Assembly: GCA_018242725.1 (NCBI GenBank)
Contig: JAFEBI010000012.1
Span: forward strand, 62,001-126,000
From: Nitrospira sp.
GTDB lineage: Bacteria; Nitrospirota; Nitrospiria; Nitrospirales; Nitrospiraceae
Direction: 5' to 3'
DNA: 64,000 nt
Below, in pieces: positions 8,399 to 17,738 of the stretch; position 1 is the first letter of the stretch; the number at the start of each line of letters is the position of its first letter. Position numbers and translations under genes: made by a program. The notes beneath the pieces were generated by a model. The model was given only the letters and a program-made list of their open reading frames with translations, had not been told where the DNA came from and did not search any database.

Positions 8399-10312
8399 CT
8401 ACTCTCTATCCAGGATCTCACGCACTTTCTGTGTCAGGGTCGCAATATCGAACGGCTTTTGAAGAAAATCTGCCTTGGAAGACGTCACACCCTGTTGACC
8501 TAATACGTCCTCATAGCCTCCTGACATAAAGAGCATCCGTAAACCCGGCTTGAGTACTATTAACCGCTCGATCATCTGCAAACCGGACAGTTTCGGTAAA
8601 TTTATGTCGGCAATGACCAGCTGGATTGGACCTTGGTGGTTCTCTGCGATCACTACTCCCATGGATCCGTTCGCCGCCTCGAGTACATTGTAGCCGTGTT
8701 GCCGCAGGACCATGGTAATTGTTTTCCTGAGCAGGTCATTGTCCTCCACGAGGAGGACCGTTTCGTGGCCTTCCGGCATCGACAAGATATCGTGATCGAT
8801 CGTCTGGGTAGCTGGTTTATCAATCGCCGGGAAGTAGACATGGAAGATTGTCCCTTCTCCCAGTTTACTTGAAACATGAATGTGAGCCCCACGCCGCTTG
8901 ATGATGTCATAGACCGTAGAAAGGCCAAGACCGGTTCCTTTCTCAATGCCCTTGGTGGTGAACAGTGGATCGAATATGTGGGTCAGCACCTCATCAGGCA
9001 TGCCGCAACCGGTGTCGCTTATGGACAGCTGCGCATACTGACCAGGCTTTACGCCGGCAGGCAGACAGATCGTTTCCTCGCTCAACTCCACTTTCGTGGT
9101 GACAATGTTTAGCTGTCCTCCATGCGGCATGGCGTCACGGGCATTTGCCGCCAAATTCAGGACCACTTGCAGGATCTCTGATGGATCGGCTGCCATGAGG
9201 ATGGGATTCGGGGGCAACTCCACCATGAGATCAATGCTGGCTCCGAGGAGACTTTTCACAAGCGGCGTGATGTCCTGTACAATGGTGTTCAGGTTTAGCG
9301 CACATACCGTGGGTGTTTGCTTACGAAGGAACGCCAGGATTTGCCGGGTCAATGTTATGCCCTGTCTACCGGCATCTTGGATAGACTGCGCAAGTTCATG
9401 TCTCTGTTTTGGGTCATACTTGTCTGTGAGGAGTAGTTCACTGGCCCACATCACGGCGGCTAGGATGTTGTTGAAGTCATGCACGATGCCGCTAGCCAGC
9501 TGACCTATGCCCTCCATCTTTTGTGCATACCGTAGCTGTTCTTCTATTCGGTTGTACTCAGCGGTACTTCGGAATACCAGTACGACCCCCTTGACCTTTC
9601 CGTTCATGTCGAGGATAGGGGCCGCACTATCGTCAATGGGCAATTCCGTTCCAGCTTTTCCAATCAGGATTGTGCCTTTAGGGAGAATGGTAGGAGAGCC
9701 TGTCATCAGCACCATACAAATAGGGTCTGGGACTGGTTTTCGGGTCATCTCATCTAAAATATGGAACAGATCACGTGCGTCTTTACCTAAACCGTCGGAC
9801 TCTGTCCATTCTGTCAGTCGTTCGGCCACCGGATTCATGAACCGCACCCGTCCGTTCTCGTCTGTGGCAATCACTCCATCGCCGATGCTGACAAGCGTGG
9901 CTGCCAGCCACTGCTTTTGTTCCAGAATCTGATTCTCCATTCTGGATTTGTATAGTCCGATCTCGATAACCGTGTGGAGCTCTCGCTCTTCGAAGGGTTT
10001 GAGAATATAGCCGAATGGCTCTGTTAGTTTGGCCCGTTGGAGTGTGGTTCCGTCTGAGTGTGCTGTCAGGAATACGACAGGAATTCTGAATCTGTCGCGA
10101 ATCACCTCCGCTGCCTCTACACCGTCCATTCCGGATCCGAGGTGAATGTCCATAAGGATCAGATCCGGCTTATTCTCCGTCGATAGCATGATCGCTTCTT
10201 CTCCGGTCGAAGCGAGCCCAGTCACTTCATAGCCCAATCCATTGAGCTGCTTTGCGATGCTTTTTGCCGTAATGCGTTCGTCCTCGACAACAAGAATGCT
10301 GGTCTTACTCAT
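8399..10312 (-). CDS. Hybrid histidine kinase (REC-PAS-HisKA-HATPase-REC)
   Basis: A 637-residue soluble hybrid kinase. REC1 (residues ~1-125) has VVEDE and an Asp in LILMDIHL. A PAS domain (~130-250) begins WLAATLVSIGDGVIA. The dimerisation helix has its phospho-His in ASGIVHDFNNIL. The ATPase domain shows NLAANARDAM, DTGCGMPDEV and KGTGLGLSTV. REC2 (~515-637) has VEDND and an Asp in LVIADINLPKLSG. Its ATG overlaps the stop of the upstream kinase gene by four bases, so the two are coupled. The N-terminal REC suggests it is itself a target of the neighbouring HisKA_2-type kinase. No membrane segment is present. Confidence 0.9.
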   Translation of the reverse strand: MSKTSILVVEDERITAKSIAKQLNGLGYEVTGLASTGEEAIMLSTENKPDLILMDIHLGSGMDGVEAAEVIRDRFRIPVVFLTAHSDGTTLQRAKLTEPFGYILKPFEERELHTVIEIGLYKSRMENQILEQKQWLAATLVSIGDGVIATDENGRVRFMNPVAERLTEWTESDGLGKDARDLFHILDEMTRKPVPDPICMVLMTGSPTILPKGTILIGKAGTELPIDDSAAPILDMNGKVKGVVLVFRSTAEYNRIEEQLRYAQKMEGIGQLASGIVHDFNNILAAVMWASELLLTDKYDPKQRHELAQSIQDAGRQGITLTRQILAFLRKQTPTVCALNLNTIVQDITPLVKSLLGASIDLMVELPPNPILMAADPSEILQVVLNLAANARDAMPHGGQLNIVTTKVELSEETICLPAGVKPGQYAQLSISDTGCGMPDEVLTHIFDPLFTTKGIEKGTGLGLSTVYDIIKRRGAHIHVSSKLGEGTIFHVYFPAIDKPATQTIDHDILSMPEGHETVLLVEDNDLLRKTITMVLRQHGYNVLEAANGSMGVVIAENHQGPIQLVIADINLPKLSGLQMIERLIVLKPGLRMLFMSGGYEDVLGQQGVTSSKADFLQKPFDIATLTQKVREILDRE

Positions 10313-11433
10313 ATAGGATCCTCCGGCGCGCTATAGGAATGAGGGAACGTAATCCTCACCATCGTGCATTCATTCTGTACCAGCTCAATCGTACCTTTCA
10401 GTTGTTCAACGAGAGTATTCACTAACTGCAATCCAAAGGAGGAGGCCGTACTGAAATTCAGACCGGTGGGAAATCCTGCTCCGTTGTCGGCCACCGTCAA
10501 GACATTGTTCAGACCATCGTCGAGCCACGTCACTCTGATCCAACCCTGCTGGGCATTCTTGAAACCGTGCTTGAGGCAGTTCGACAGTAACTCATTCAAT
10601 ATGAGTCCGCAGGGGATAGCCAGATCAATAGAGAGCGGCGGTATGGTTGCATCAAGGTGCAGCACGATATCATTACTAGTTTTATAGCTGTGGTACAGTG
10701 CCTGGGCGAGTTGCTCGATATACTCGTCAATGTGCACATGGACCAGGTCCCTCGAGCGGTACAGCCGCTCATGAATGAGTGCCATCGATCGGACTCGTCC
10801 CCGGCTTTCCTTGAACATTTCCCGCGCCTCGCGATCCTGGGTGTGGTCGGACTGGAGATCAAGCAAGCTGGAGATAATCTGTAAGTTATTCTTAACTCGA
10901 TGATGGATTTCCTTAAGCAGGAGATCTTTCTCCACAAGCGAAGCTGTCAAGCGCGCCTCGTGCTGTTTGCGCTCAGTGATATCCCTCGTGACTCCAATGA
11001 AGAGTCTTTGGTCACCGAGACGCACTTCGGTCACGGCTAGTTCAAGAGGAAAAGTAGACCCATCTTTGCGACGTCCCACAGCTTCGCGCCCAACCCCGAT
11101 AATTTTAGCTTCCCCCGTCTGTTTGTACCGAGCAAGATAACTGTCATGCTCACTCTGATACGGCTCGGGCATGAGAACCTTAACGTTCTGTCCTAGGATC
11201 TCGGACGCCGCATAGTCGAAGAGTCGTTCGGCTGCCGGATTAAAACTTCCCATGGTCCCTTGCTCGTCGATAGTGATGATGCCGTCCACTGCATGGTCGA
11301 CAATCGCGCGCAATCGTGCTTCCTGTTCTCGCACTGTCGCTTCTGTTCGTTTACGCGCAGTGATGTCCTCGAAAATGGCGGTATGCAGCTCGGTCTTGCC
11401 CTTGGAGTTCTTTACGGTCGTCATATAAGTCAT
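10309..11433 (-). CDS. C-terminal part of a PAS / HisKA_2 sensor kinase (downstream of an in-frame stop)
   Basis: A 374-residue open frame containing the end of one PAS domain, a complete second PAS-PAC unit (LRAIVDHAVDGIITIDE ... FIGVTRDITERK) and a HisKA_2-type kinase core. The phosphorylatable His is in KEIHHRVKNNLQ, and the ATPase part has NELLSNCLKHGF and DNGAGFP. It is in the same frame as the 11455-12117 segment, separated by a single TAG at 11455-11457. The residues between (DGTRFPCMTY) are normal PAS sequence. It therefore looks like one gene interrupted by a nonsense codon, although an ATG at 11433 could allow this part to be made alone. The partner is the hybrid kinase overlapping its 3' end. 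Confidence 0.75.
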   Translation of the reverse strand: MTYMTTVKNSKGKTELHTAIFEDITARKRTEATVREQEARLRAIVDHAVDGIITIDEQGTMGSFNPAAERLFDYAASEILGQNVKVLMPEPYQSEHDSYLARYKQTGEAKIIGVGREAVGRRKDGSTFPLELAVTEVRLGDQRLFIGVTRDITERKQHEARLTASLVEKDLLLKEIHHRVKNNLQIISSLLDLQSDHTQDREAREMFKESRGRVRSMALIHERLYRSRDLVHVHIDEYIEQLAQALYHSYKTSNDIVLHLDATIPPLSIDLAIPCGLILNELLSNCLKHGFKNAQQGWIRVTWLDDGLNNVLTVADNGAGFPTGLNFSTASSFGLQLVNTLVEQLKGTIELVQNECTMVRITFPHSYSAPEDPI

Positions 11434-11454
11434 GCAAGGGAAGCGCGTACCATC

Positions 11455-12117
11455 CTAGCGGATATGGACTGACTCATACGTGTACGTGGTGTTGTGGCTA
11501 GCTACCTGAATGTGGGTAGGTAACTCCGAGCGGCTCTCTGGGGCATAAACAGAGGCCAGTGGCATGCCGAGAAAATCTTCGATGTTGAGGCCGTGCATGA
11601 CGGCAAAGGCGGGATTCACGGCGGTGAGTCTATTGTCGAGGGGGTCAATTACGGCTACCGCCCAGCTTGCTTTATTGAAGACTGATTCCCACTGACGCGC
11701 CAAGCTTTCCGCCGCCTGCCGCCCAGCGATCTCTCTTTCAATCTCCGTCCTGCGACGATCTGCCTCTGCTGCCGTGACCTCGGCCATCTGCCGCTGCTGA
11801 TGTAGGGACTCACTGAGTAAACTAATAGTGATACCGGCTCCAGCAAATAGGCTGATTCTTACCCATTCACTTGCCATGACGCGAAAGAAGTGATCCGTAT
11901 TCATGGCGAAGCCAACGCCGACGACGATGTTCAGCACCGTGGCGAACAAGCCGCACCAAAGGCCGCCGTGCCAGGCTGCGACCACGACTGCAATGATAAA
12001 TGGCAGTAAAAAATTGAATTGCGTGTCGAGGCTGTAGTCCAGTAGGTATCGGAAGCCGACGGCCGCGATTGTCGCGAGAACTGCTAGCAGATAGCTGATC
12101 CAGGGCTTCGCTGACAT
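11455..12117 (-). pseudogene. N-terminal part of the same sensor kinase: DUF4118-like four-helix membrane domain plus PAS, ending at an amber codon
   Basis: A 220-residue segment with four predicted membrane helices resembling the KdpD-type DUF4118 domain (residues ~5-105). A coiled linker rich in Glu/Arg/Ala (~106-140) and most of a PAS domain (~143-220) follow. The frame stops at TAG 11455-11457 in the middle of the PAS C-terminal strand, right after YESVHIR. Reading through gives HIR-x-DGTRFPCMTYM, continuing seamlessly into the 10309-11433 frame; related PAS domains have Lys or Gln at the stop position. One base change (AAG or CAG to TAG) explains it. The ATG at 12117 follows GGGGCAAGG. 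Membrane sensing and kinase activity would be uncoupled unless the stop is suppressed or is a sequencing error. Confidence 0.75.
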
Positions 12118-12309
12118 CCTTGCCCCACATTCGAGCGCAAGACCATCAATTAGGCAAAAAATCTGCCCAAAGCTAGTGGTTGTATGTAGCGACCGTTTAG
12201 TACTCCTGGTGAGTCACCGCTGTCAAGGACGAAGGTGAAGCGGGAGGCTTTTGAAAACGCCCTGAGCGGCCTCACTGTGAGAAGAACGAAGAAACGAGGA
12301 TGGTTAGGG

Positions 12310-14064
12310 TCAAGGAGACTTGGGTGGGTGTGGTAAAGGAAACGCCGGATGTTGAGGCACGACAAGCATCGGTCGATTATCTAATAGGAGAAAGCCATGC
12401 CGTTTTAAGATGGGCTGAAACCCAGCCGCTTCTGCCGGCAAGGTATCGCGCAGATATTCCGGCAATAAGATCATGGTCCGGCCGCCCTTGCCGAGAGCAG
12501 TACGTAAGCGATCGAGCTCATTGTGCGGAATGAAGCTTACGGTGCGTCGCGCGTAGAAGGCGAAGGAGGGGCGTGTTGTGCCGAATGCAATGAGTTGGTC
12601 TCCTGGGTCGAGATTCAACCCGGCTGCGTAGGCCAGCTCTTGCGGCGGCGCAATGGCATAGCGATTGAGCCCTGGAACGATGGTCAGGATGGCAAGGAGG
12701 AACGCACTCGCCAGGGCGCCTCCGGCGACGCCGAATGCAAGTCCTCGTTTCTCGTCGTTCAGTCCGAAATATCCGACCAATCCCATGGCCAGCAGGACGA
12801 TCAGCGCGCCAATATAGGGGCCAGGGCCAAGGTCGAACTGGGTGGCGAGTGGGAACTCTTTCACCATTTTCACGGAAAACTTGCTGAACAAGGCTGGTGC
12901 GCTAGCAAACCCGATCGCAAGGAGATACCCAATGCCTGTCAAAAAGTGAATAGAAGCACGCAATCCTTTGGTAGAGGTGTCTTGCAATCCCTGTGTCCAA
13001 TAGGAGGCTGCGAGGATCGCACAGGCTGGAAATAACGGGCCGATGTAATGAGGCAATCGAGTGGACGAGAGGCTGAAAAAGATGAATACGCCGACAATCC
13101 AAAACCCCATAAACCAGTCCAGCTCGTCATGAGACACTTCAGTCGGACGCGAATCGGGCAACGTGTGGGGCTGCTTCTGTCGAGTGCGGAATGTCCGCCA
13201 GCTGACATAGGCACGATAGAGCCCTGCAGGCAGGAAGCTACTCCAGGGATAAAATCCGAGCAGTAACACAGGAAAGTAGAACCACCAGCCCACCCCATGT
13301 CCCTCCATCGGAGCAAGAAATCGCCCGACCGTATGAACCTGTGCTTCGGTCGAGTAAGCATCCCCGTGGATCAGGAGCATGGCGGTGTACCAAGGACCGG
13401 CAAGGATGAAAAAGAGCAGGGTGCCGGCAAGGGGAACGCCTCGTTCCCAAAAGAGCGGCCACCGTCGCGTGGCCGCGAGGTAGAGGAGGGCCGTGATCAA
13501 TGGCACGGCAAATCCTACCGGTCCCTTCGTCAAGGTGGCCAAGGCCATGCCTACATAAAATCCCCATATCCAGTGCCGGCTTGACCCCGATTCGTGAAGG
13601 CCAAGCCAAAAACTATAGAGCGACAGTGTGGTGAAAAAGATCAAGACGCTATCGGTAATGGCCATGCGTCCGAGCGCCAAGATCTCAACATTCAGCAGCA
13701 ACATGAGCGCGCCGTACAGCCCAACCGTCGGTCCGCGCAGCCGGGTGAGAAACAGATAGTGCATCACGATCAAGGCGACCCCGAAGAGCGCGGATGGAAA
13801 CCGGGCGGAGAACTCATTGACCCCGAAGGCGTGATAGGACGCGGTCATGAGCCAATAGACGAAGACCGGTTTGGCGACACGCAGTTCCCCATTGAAGGTG
13901 GGGGTGACTAAGTCACCCGACGCAAACATCTCACGGCCGGCTTCGGCATTACGGCCCTCATCACGATCGGTCAACCCCATGCTGCCGAGCCCGATGAAAA
14001 AGAGCAGGCTAGACAGAAGGAACAGGAGCAACAGCGGGATGGGTTGAGGTGAGGATCGATCCAT
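12310..14064 (-). CDS. Glycosyltransferase family 39-type (ArnT/PMT-like) membrane protein
   Basis: About 584 residues with many membrane helices. The N-terminal loop after the first helix has the GT39/ArnT signature: LTDRDEGRNAEAGREM with the acidic catalytic pair, then GELRVAKPVFVYWL. Such enzymes transfer a sugar from a polyprenyl phosphate donor to lipid A or protein on the periplasmic side. A C-terminal soluble region ends in a proline-rich tail. The ATG at 14064 is chosen because the first helix begins right after it; the open frame extends upstream to 14202 with non-membrane-like sequence. It lies downstream of LAB_N and GT2 genes on the same strand, which would supply the lipid-linked donor. 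The acceptor is not known. Confidence 0.85.
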   Translation of the reverse strand: MDRSSPQPIPLLLLFLLSSLLFFIGLGSMGLTDRDEGRNAEAGREMFASGDLVTPTFNGELRVAKPVFVYWLMTASYHAFGVNEFSARFPSALFGVALIVMHYLFLTRLRGPTVGLYGALMLLLNVEILALGRMAITDSVLIFFTTLSLYSFWLGLHESGSSRHWIWGFYVGMALATLTKGPVGFAVPLITALLYLAATRRWPLFWERGVPLAGTLLFFILAGPWYTAMLLIHGDAYSTEAQVHTVGRFLAPMEGHGVGWWFYFPVLLLGFYPWSSFLPAGLYRAYVSWRTFRTRQKQPHTLPDSRPTEVSHDELDWFMGFWIVGVFIFFSLSSTRLPHYIGPLFPACAILAASYWTQGLQDTSTKGLRASIHFLTGIGYLLAIGFASAPALFSKFSVKMVKEFPLATQFDLGPGPYIGALIVLLAMGLVGYFGLNDEKRGLAFGVAGGALASAFLLAILTIVPGLNRYAIAPPQELAYAAGLNLDPGDQLIAFGTTRPSFAFYARRTVSFIPHNELDRLRTALGKGGRTMILLPEYLRDTLPAEAAGFQPILKRHGFLLLDNRPMLVVPQHPAFPLPHPPKSP

Positions 14065-14128
14065 GGTTAGGGTGGTTAGTGTCGATAGACGAAGACAGCC
14101 GACAAACAGTCTGTGCCGTCCCAGGTGA

Positions 14129-14419
14129 TCATGCTTGCGGTGTCGACGGGTTTGTGGTTTGGCCTGCTCGGTGAATGAGGACCAGATTTCGCACATACAC
14201 AAACGTCCCGACGCCTTGTCCGGAGATAAAGACCGGGTCTTGTCGGTAGATGGCGTAGGCGAGCGTGATCAGCCCCCCAATGAGACTCATGTACCAAAAA
14301 GAAACGGGGACGCGGCTTTCGGCATTCCGTTCTGAGGCGAGCCATTGCACCACCCAGCGTCCAAAAAACAGGGCTTGGCCGAAGAAACCGATCCCAACCC
14401 AGATTGCTTCAGTGGTCAT
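14129..14419 (-). CDS. Lipid A biosynthesis N-terminal domain (LAB_N) small membrane protein
   Basis: A 96-residue protein with three membrane helices matching the stand-alone LAB_N family. Diagnostic stretches are FFGQALFFGRWVVQW, SERNAESRVPVSFWY and FISGQGVGTFVYVRNL. The family is found next to polyprenyl-phosphate glycosyltransferases and GT39 enzymes and is thought to help lipid A or glycolipid modification; a precise biochemical role is not established. Its ATG at 14419 overlaps the end of the GT2 gene by 11 bases and the GT39 start is 65 bases further on, so the three form an operon. Confidence 0.88.
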   Translation of the reverse strand: MTTEAIWVGIGFFGQALFFGRWVVQWLASERNAESRVPVSFWYMSLIGGLITLAYAIYRQDPVFISGQGVGTFVYVRNLVLIHRAGQTTNPSTPQA

Positions 14420-15218
14420 GAGGCGCTTGGAGGGAGATGCTCATGGTCTGTTCTTGTAGGAGTGTCTCTAGTCTCGTGGGGTTTGGTTGCTGATTGCGAA
14501 ATTTGTATTGGATTACGCGGTTCTGCATCCACCGCACGGCAATCAGGTCGTACAGCGATTTGAATAAACGATTACCCATTCCATATTTCGACACGCCGTG
14601 GATCCGGGGATAGTGACGAACGGGGACCTCGGTCACGGTGAATCCGTACATCAGCGCGAGGGCCGGGAAGAATCGATGCATGCCCTCAAAGAGCCGGATC
14701 CGTTCCAGCACCGGACGCCGGAATACTTTGAGCGGGCATCCTGTATCGTGAACTCCGTCGTGTGTGAAATGATTTCGGAATCGATTGGCGATCAACGACG
14801 AAAGTTTTTTCACGAGACCGTCCTGCCGTTGTTGCCTCCATCCGCACACCACATCATGGGTGGCTGTCTGTGGGAGAAGTTTCAGGATATCTTCACTGTC
14901 CTGTTGGAGATCCCCGTCGATCTGAATGATGATCTCACCTGAGGACTGATGAAACCCGGCTTCCAACGCACAGGTTTTGCCGTAATTTCGATCGAAATGA
15001 AAGACACGGACGTGCTGGTACTGAGCTGCCAAGCGGTCCAGTTCATCACTGCTCCCATCGCTGCTTCCATCATCGACGAAAATAATTTCATACGGACGAG
15101 AGTGTGACGGCTCGCACGAATCCATGACTTTCAACAGACCGGTAATCAGAGGCGACAGGTTCTCTCGTTCATCTTTGATCGGGATGATGACAGAAGCCCA
15201 AGGGGATGGTGAGGTCAT
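14409..15218 (-). CDS. Family 2 glycosyltransferase (DPM1/ArnC-like)
   Basis: About 269 residues with a GT-A fold. It starts VIIPIKDERENL, has the nucleotide-binding VDDGSSDGS, the DXD-type motif QIDGDLQQD, and later DTGCPLKVFRR and RIHGVSKYGMGNR, as in dolichol/undecaprenyl-phosphate sugar transferases. No clear C-terminal pair of membrane helices is present, so it is closer to the soluble DPM1-like type. It probably loads a sugar on a polyprenyl phosphate for the GT39 enzyme encoded two genes downstream. ATG 15218 is preferred over the upstream in-frame ATG at 15290, since the fold begins there. Confidence 0.87.
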   Translation of the reverse strand: MTSPSPWASVIIPIKDERENLSPLITGLLKVMDSCEPSHSRPYEIIFVDDGSSDGSSDELDRLAAQYQHVRVFHFDRNYGKTCALEAGFHQSSGEIIIQIDGDLQQDSEDILKLLPQTATHDVVCGWRQQRQDGLVKKLSSLIANRFRNHFTHDGVHDTGCPLKVFRRPVLERIRLFEGMHRFFPALALMYGFTVTEVPVRHYPRIHGVSKYGMGNRLFKSLYDLIAVRWMQNRVIQYKFRNQQPNPTRLETLLQEQTMSISLQAPHDH

Positions 15219-15330
15219 AGTGCGCAAAAACGGAGAACGCAATGATGTGATCAGGGATGGCATTCTAGCGGAAGGGGGAAAGGGGGTCAAACAGTAGAGG
15301 AGAATGATGCAGAGATAGGACAGGATATCG

Positions 15331-15894
15331 CTACTTGCCGGTGTTCACGACAGTGAAACGAATGGTGCCCATCAGGCTCATCTCGCTGATTTGTTCACCG
15401 GTATGGATCTCGACTTTGTATCGTCCGGGCTTCCATCCTCCGTTGGGTGACGGCAATCTGAGGTAGCCGCTTTCATCTTCTAAGGCGATACGCATGGCGT
15501 CCTCGCTCACCAGAGTCTCCGGCGAGAGTCCGGCCACCTGTTCTGGTGTGCAACGGCCGAACACCGTGAAGGCCTGATAGTGTTGATGCAGCGCAAAGAC
15601 GATGACAATAGCGGCCACATCCGAAGAGAATCGTTCCGTGGGGTTGATCGGCACGATCTCATGGGTACGCTGGAAACCCAATCGCTCCTCAAAATCCTCC
15701 GCCAGGGTAATCGAACGAAACAGACCTTGTGGGGGAGCATCGAAGTCGTAGGCCTTGGTATCTTCTGTGCGGTTTTGGAACTTGGAGATCGGCACATTTT
15801 CAGTGAGGGGAGGTTCTTCACCTGTCACGACCGTGCACCAAAGAAAGACGGCCGACATCACCATGCCGGCTACGGTTGATCGTCTCGTCATCAT
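15331..15894 (-). CDS. Exported protein of unknown function
   Basis: A 187-residue protein with an N-terminal signal peptide (basic MMTRRS, hydrophobic run, cleavage near VVTGEE). No family is recognised. The mature part has a central hydrophobic strand AAIVIVFALHQHY, one cysteine, and a C-terminal beta-rich segment with GGWKPGRYKVEIH and GTIRFTV. That segment resembles small periplasmic beta-sandwich domains that describe ligand-dependent 'strength' modules. It lies 112 bases upstream of the GT2 start on the same strand and may be the first gene of that operon or independent. Expression as a real gene is supported by protein-like composition and the signal peptide. Confidence 0.65.
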   Translation of the reverse strand: MMTRRSTVAGMVMSAVFLWCTVVTGEEPPLTENVPISKFQNRTEDTKAYDFDAPPQGLFRSITLAEDFEERLGFQRTHEIVPINPTERFSSDVAAIVIVFALHQHYQAFTVFGRCTPEQVAGLSPETLVSEDAMRIALEDESGYLRLPSPNGGWKPGRYKVEIHTGEQISEMSLMGTIRFTVVNTGK

Positions 15895-16038
15895 GTCTGT
15901 CTGCTACACCCGCCGACGTCGTACTGTCAAGGAAACAAGGAGCAAGCAGCCCATTGCGACGTTTTCCAGGCATCTGTTAGGATTTCGGCCACGCTTCGTC
16001 CGAAGACTCGATAACAACCATGATGGTGATGAAACGAT

Positions 16039-17457
16039 ATGCTGCAAGACGCTGATGCCCTTCCGCAACTGATTGGCGAATACAAGCCACTTGATCAATG
16101 GCAGACCCATCTCAACCAGGTATTCTATCGGTTACGGGGAGACCAACTCCGATCCTACTACCAGACCTTCGCCTCCGCAGATTTCAGGCTGGCCCATGCG
16201 CTGGCAACTGACTACTACGAGCAAGTCACAAAACGAGAGCGGGCCCAAGCTCGTCAATCATCTCCCCCCTCATCCCTTACCGTACTAGAGGTAGGGCCCG
16301 GCAATGGAAATCTGGCCGCCTGCTTTTTGACCCACCTGCAGGCATTGGACAAGCAGGGGACGATTTATCCCCGCGTGCGGTATGTCATGGTGGATTGGGA
16401 GCAGCCTGTACTGGATGGTGCGCTAGCCCATTCGGATTTGGCGGCCCACCGGGATCGCGTCGATAGTCATTGCGGGTCAATTGAGCATGTGGCAGGTCTG
16501 GCTGAGGGGAGCGTGGACCGCGTTTTCTGCAATGAGTTGTGGAACGATCTGCCGACGAAATTGTTGGCGAAACACGGTGGAGACATTGAAGAAGAGTATA
16601 TCCGCCCAAATTTGAGCGAGTTTCTCCATGCCCAGATCAGGGATTGGTCCGGGTTTGTCCGGGCGTTTCAGGAGAAGGATCTCGAAGCGCTCAAGACCTT
16701 CCCGCCGTTCTTGGATGAGCTCGTGTGGGAAAAAGAGTATCGGAAGGTCGAGTGGAAGGATGTGCCCTACCGAAAGACGATCGTGGAATTTCTTCAAGTC
16801 ATTGATCCGGAGGTTTTGGTGCCGGTGAATCTCGGTGCCTTTGCGGTGCTGAAGGAGGCCAAGCGATTACTGGCTCCGGACGCAGTCGGGCTCAGCGTGT
16901 TCGATGCCGGGACGGGCGATCTCAAAGTGCTCAACGATCCTGACAAGCCCTGCTACGGCCAGTTCGGCGGGCAATATAGCTTTATGATCAACTTTGCCTT
17001 GGTCGAGGATGTGGCCAAACACCTGGGCTTCAAGGAGACAACCCTGGAGGCCCAACGGGAATTTGTGGGGCGATCGTTGAACACGAATGTCATTACCCTG
17101 ATGGATCTCTTGGCCACCCATCCCTCTGCGGGGCCGAAACTCCAAGCCTGGGAGCAGGACCGTCTGGTTCTGAAGACTATTCGGGCGCTGGATGAGACAT
17201 TCGAAAGCCCCTATCGTCGTCGGCTTGCGTTTCCACTAGGTCCCAATATTCCACCGGAAGAGCGGGAGACCCTGGGAGCGATTCTCCGTTCGTTGAAAGA
17301 GACCGGCATTCCGGACACCGTGGCCTATGTGACCGAGGAAGAACTCACGCGCGCGCAGAGGGATCTCGAAGCAATCGGCTATGATCCCGATACGATCGCA
17401 ATGGCCATGAGCGCCCCTCCTAGCTCGATTGAATATTGCCACTTCACTTGTCGGTAA
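16039..17457 (+). CDS. SAM-dependent methyltransferase of the MidA/NDUFAF7-like (COG1565) type
   Basis: A 472-residue cytoplasmic protein. The Rossmann motif I LTVLEVGPGNGNLAACF and the following acidic strand YVMVDWEQPV mark a class I SAM-dependent methyltransferase. The motif VDRVFCNELWNDLPTK (NELxDxLP) is the hallmark of the MidA/NDUFAF7 family, which methylates an arginine in a complex I subunit in mitochondria. The C-terminal ~100 residues, with a poorly conserved helical segment, are extra. The target in bacteria is not established. It is flanked by a divergent secreted-protein gene and a small membrane protein. The start ATG at 16039 has only a weak Shine-Dalgarno. Confidence 0.78.
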   Translation: MLQDADALPQLIGEYKPLDQWQTHLNQVFYRLRGDQLRSYYQTFASADFRLAHALATDYYEQVTKRERAQARQSSPPSSLTVLEVGPGNGNLAACFLTHLQALDKQGTIYPRVRYVMVDWEQPVLDGALAHSDLAAHRDRVDSHCGSIEHVAGLAEGSVDRVFCNELWNDLPTKLLAKHGGDIEEEYIRPNLSEFLHAQIRDWSGFVRAFQEKDLEALKTFPPFLDELVWEKEYRKVEWKDVPYRKTIVEFLQVIDPEVLVPVNLGAFAVLKEAKRLLAPDAVGLSVFDAGTGDLKVLNDPDKPCYGQFGGQYSFMINFALVEDVAKHLGFKETTLEAQREFVGRSLNTNVITLMDLLATHPSAGPKLQAWEQDRLVLKTIRALDETFESPYRRRLAFPLGPNIPPEERETLGAILRSLKETGIPDTVAYVTEEELTRAQRDLEAIGYDPDTIAMAMSAPPSSIEYCHFTCR

Positions 17458-17534
17458 CGGGGAAAGCCGGTTCGAACTCGGTTGCATTCTGAGTGTTGAT
17501 GCATCCAGAATGCGAAACCCATAAGGAGAACGCG

Positions 17535-17738
17535 ATGAGCTCCTTCGGTACAGGCATAGCCGGACTCGTGGGAACCGTGGTGTTTCTCATGGGGCTGTTG
17601 TCCTTTTGCCAACGGAGATGGCTCGTCGGCTGTGCATGGCTGATCTCGGGTGTGTTCCTGATCGGCCTCTTGACCTTCCTCGATAAGCCGGGACTGCACC
17701 AATCAGAGCCGCCGGCTGCCCGATCGACAGGGGGATAG
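17535..17738 (+). CDS. Small two-helix membrane protein
   Basis: A 67-residue protein with two hydrophobic segments (GIAGLVGTVVFLMGLLSF and LVGCAWLISGVFLIGLL) connected by QRRW, and a short polar proline-containing tail. The ATG at 17535 has AAGGAG six bases upstream; an upstream in-frame ATG at 17493 lacks one. No family recognised. It sits 77 bases after the MidA-like gene. Confidence 0.6.
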   Translation: MSSFGTGIAGLVGTVVFLMGLLSFCQRRWLVGCAWLISGVFLIGLLTFLDKPGLHQSEPPAARSTGG

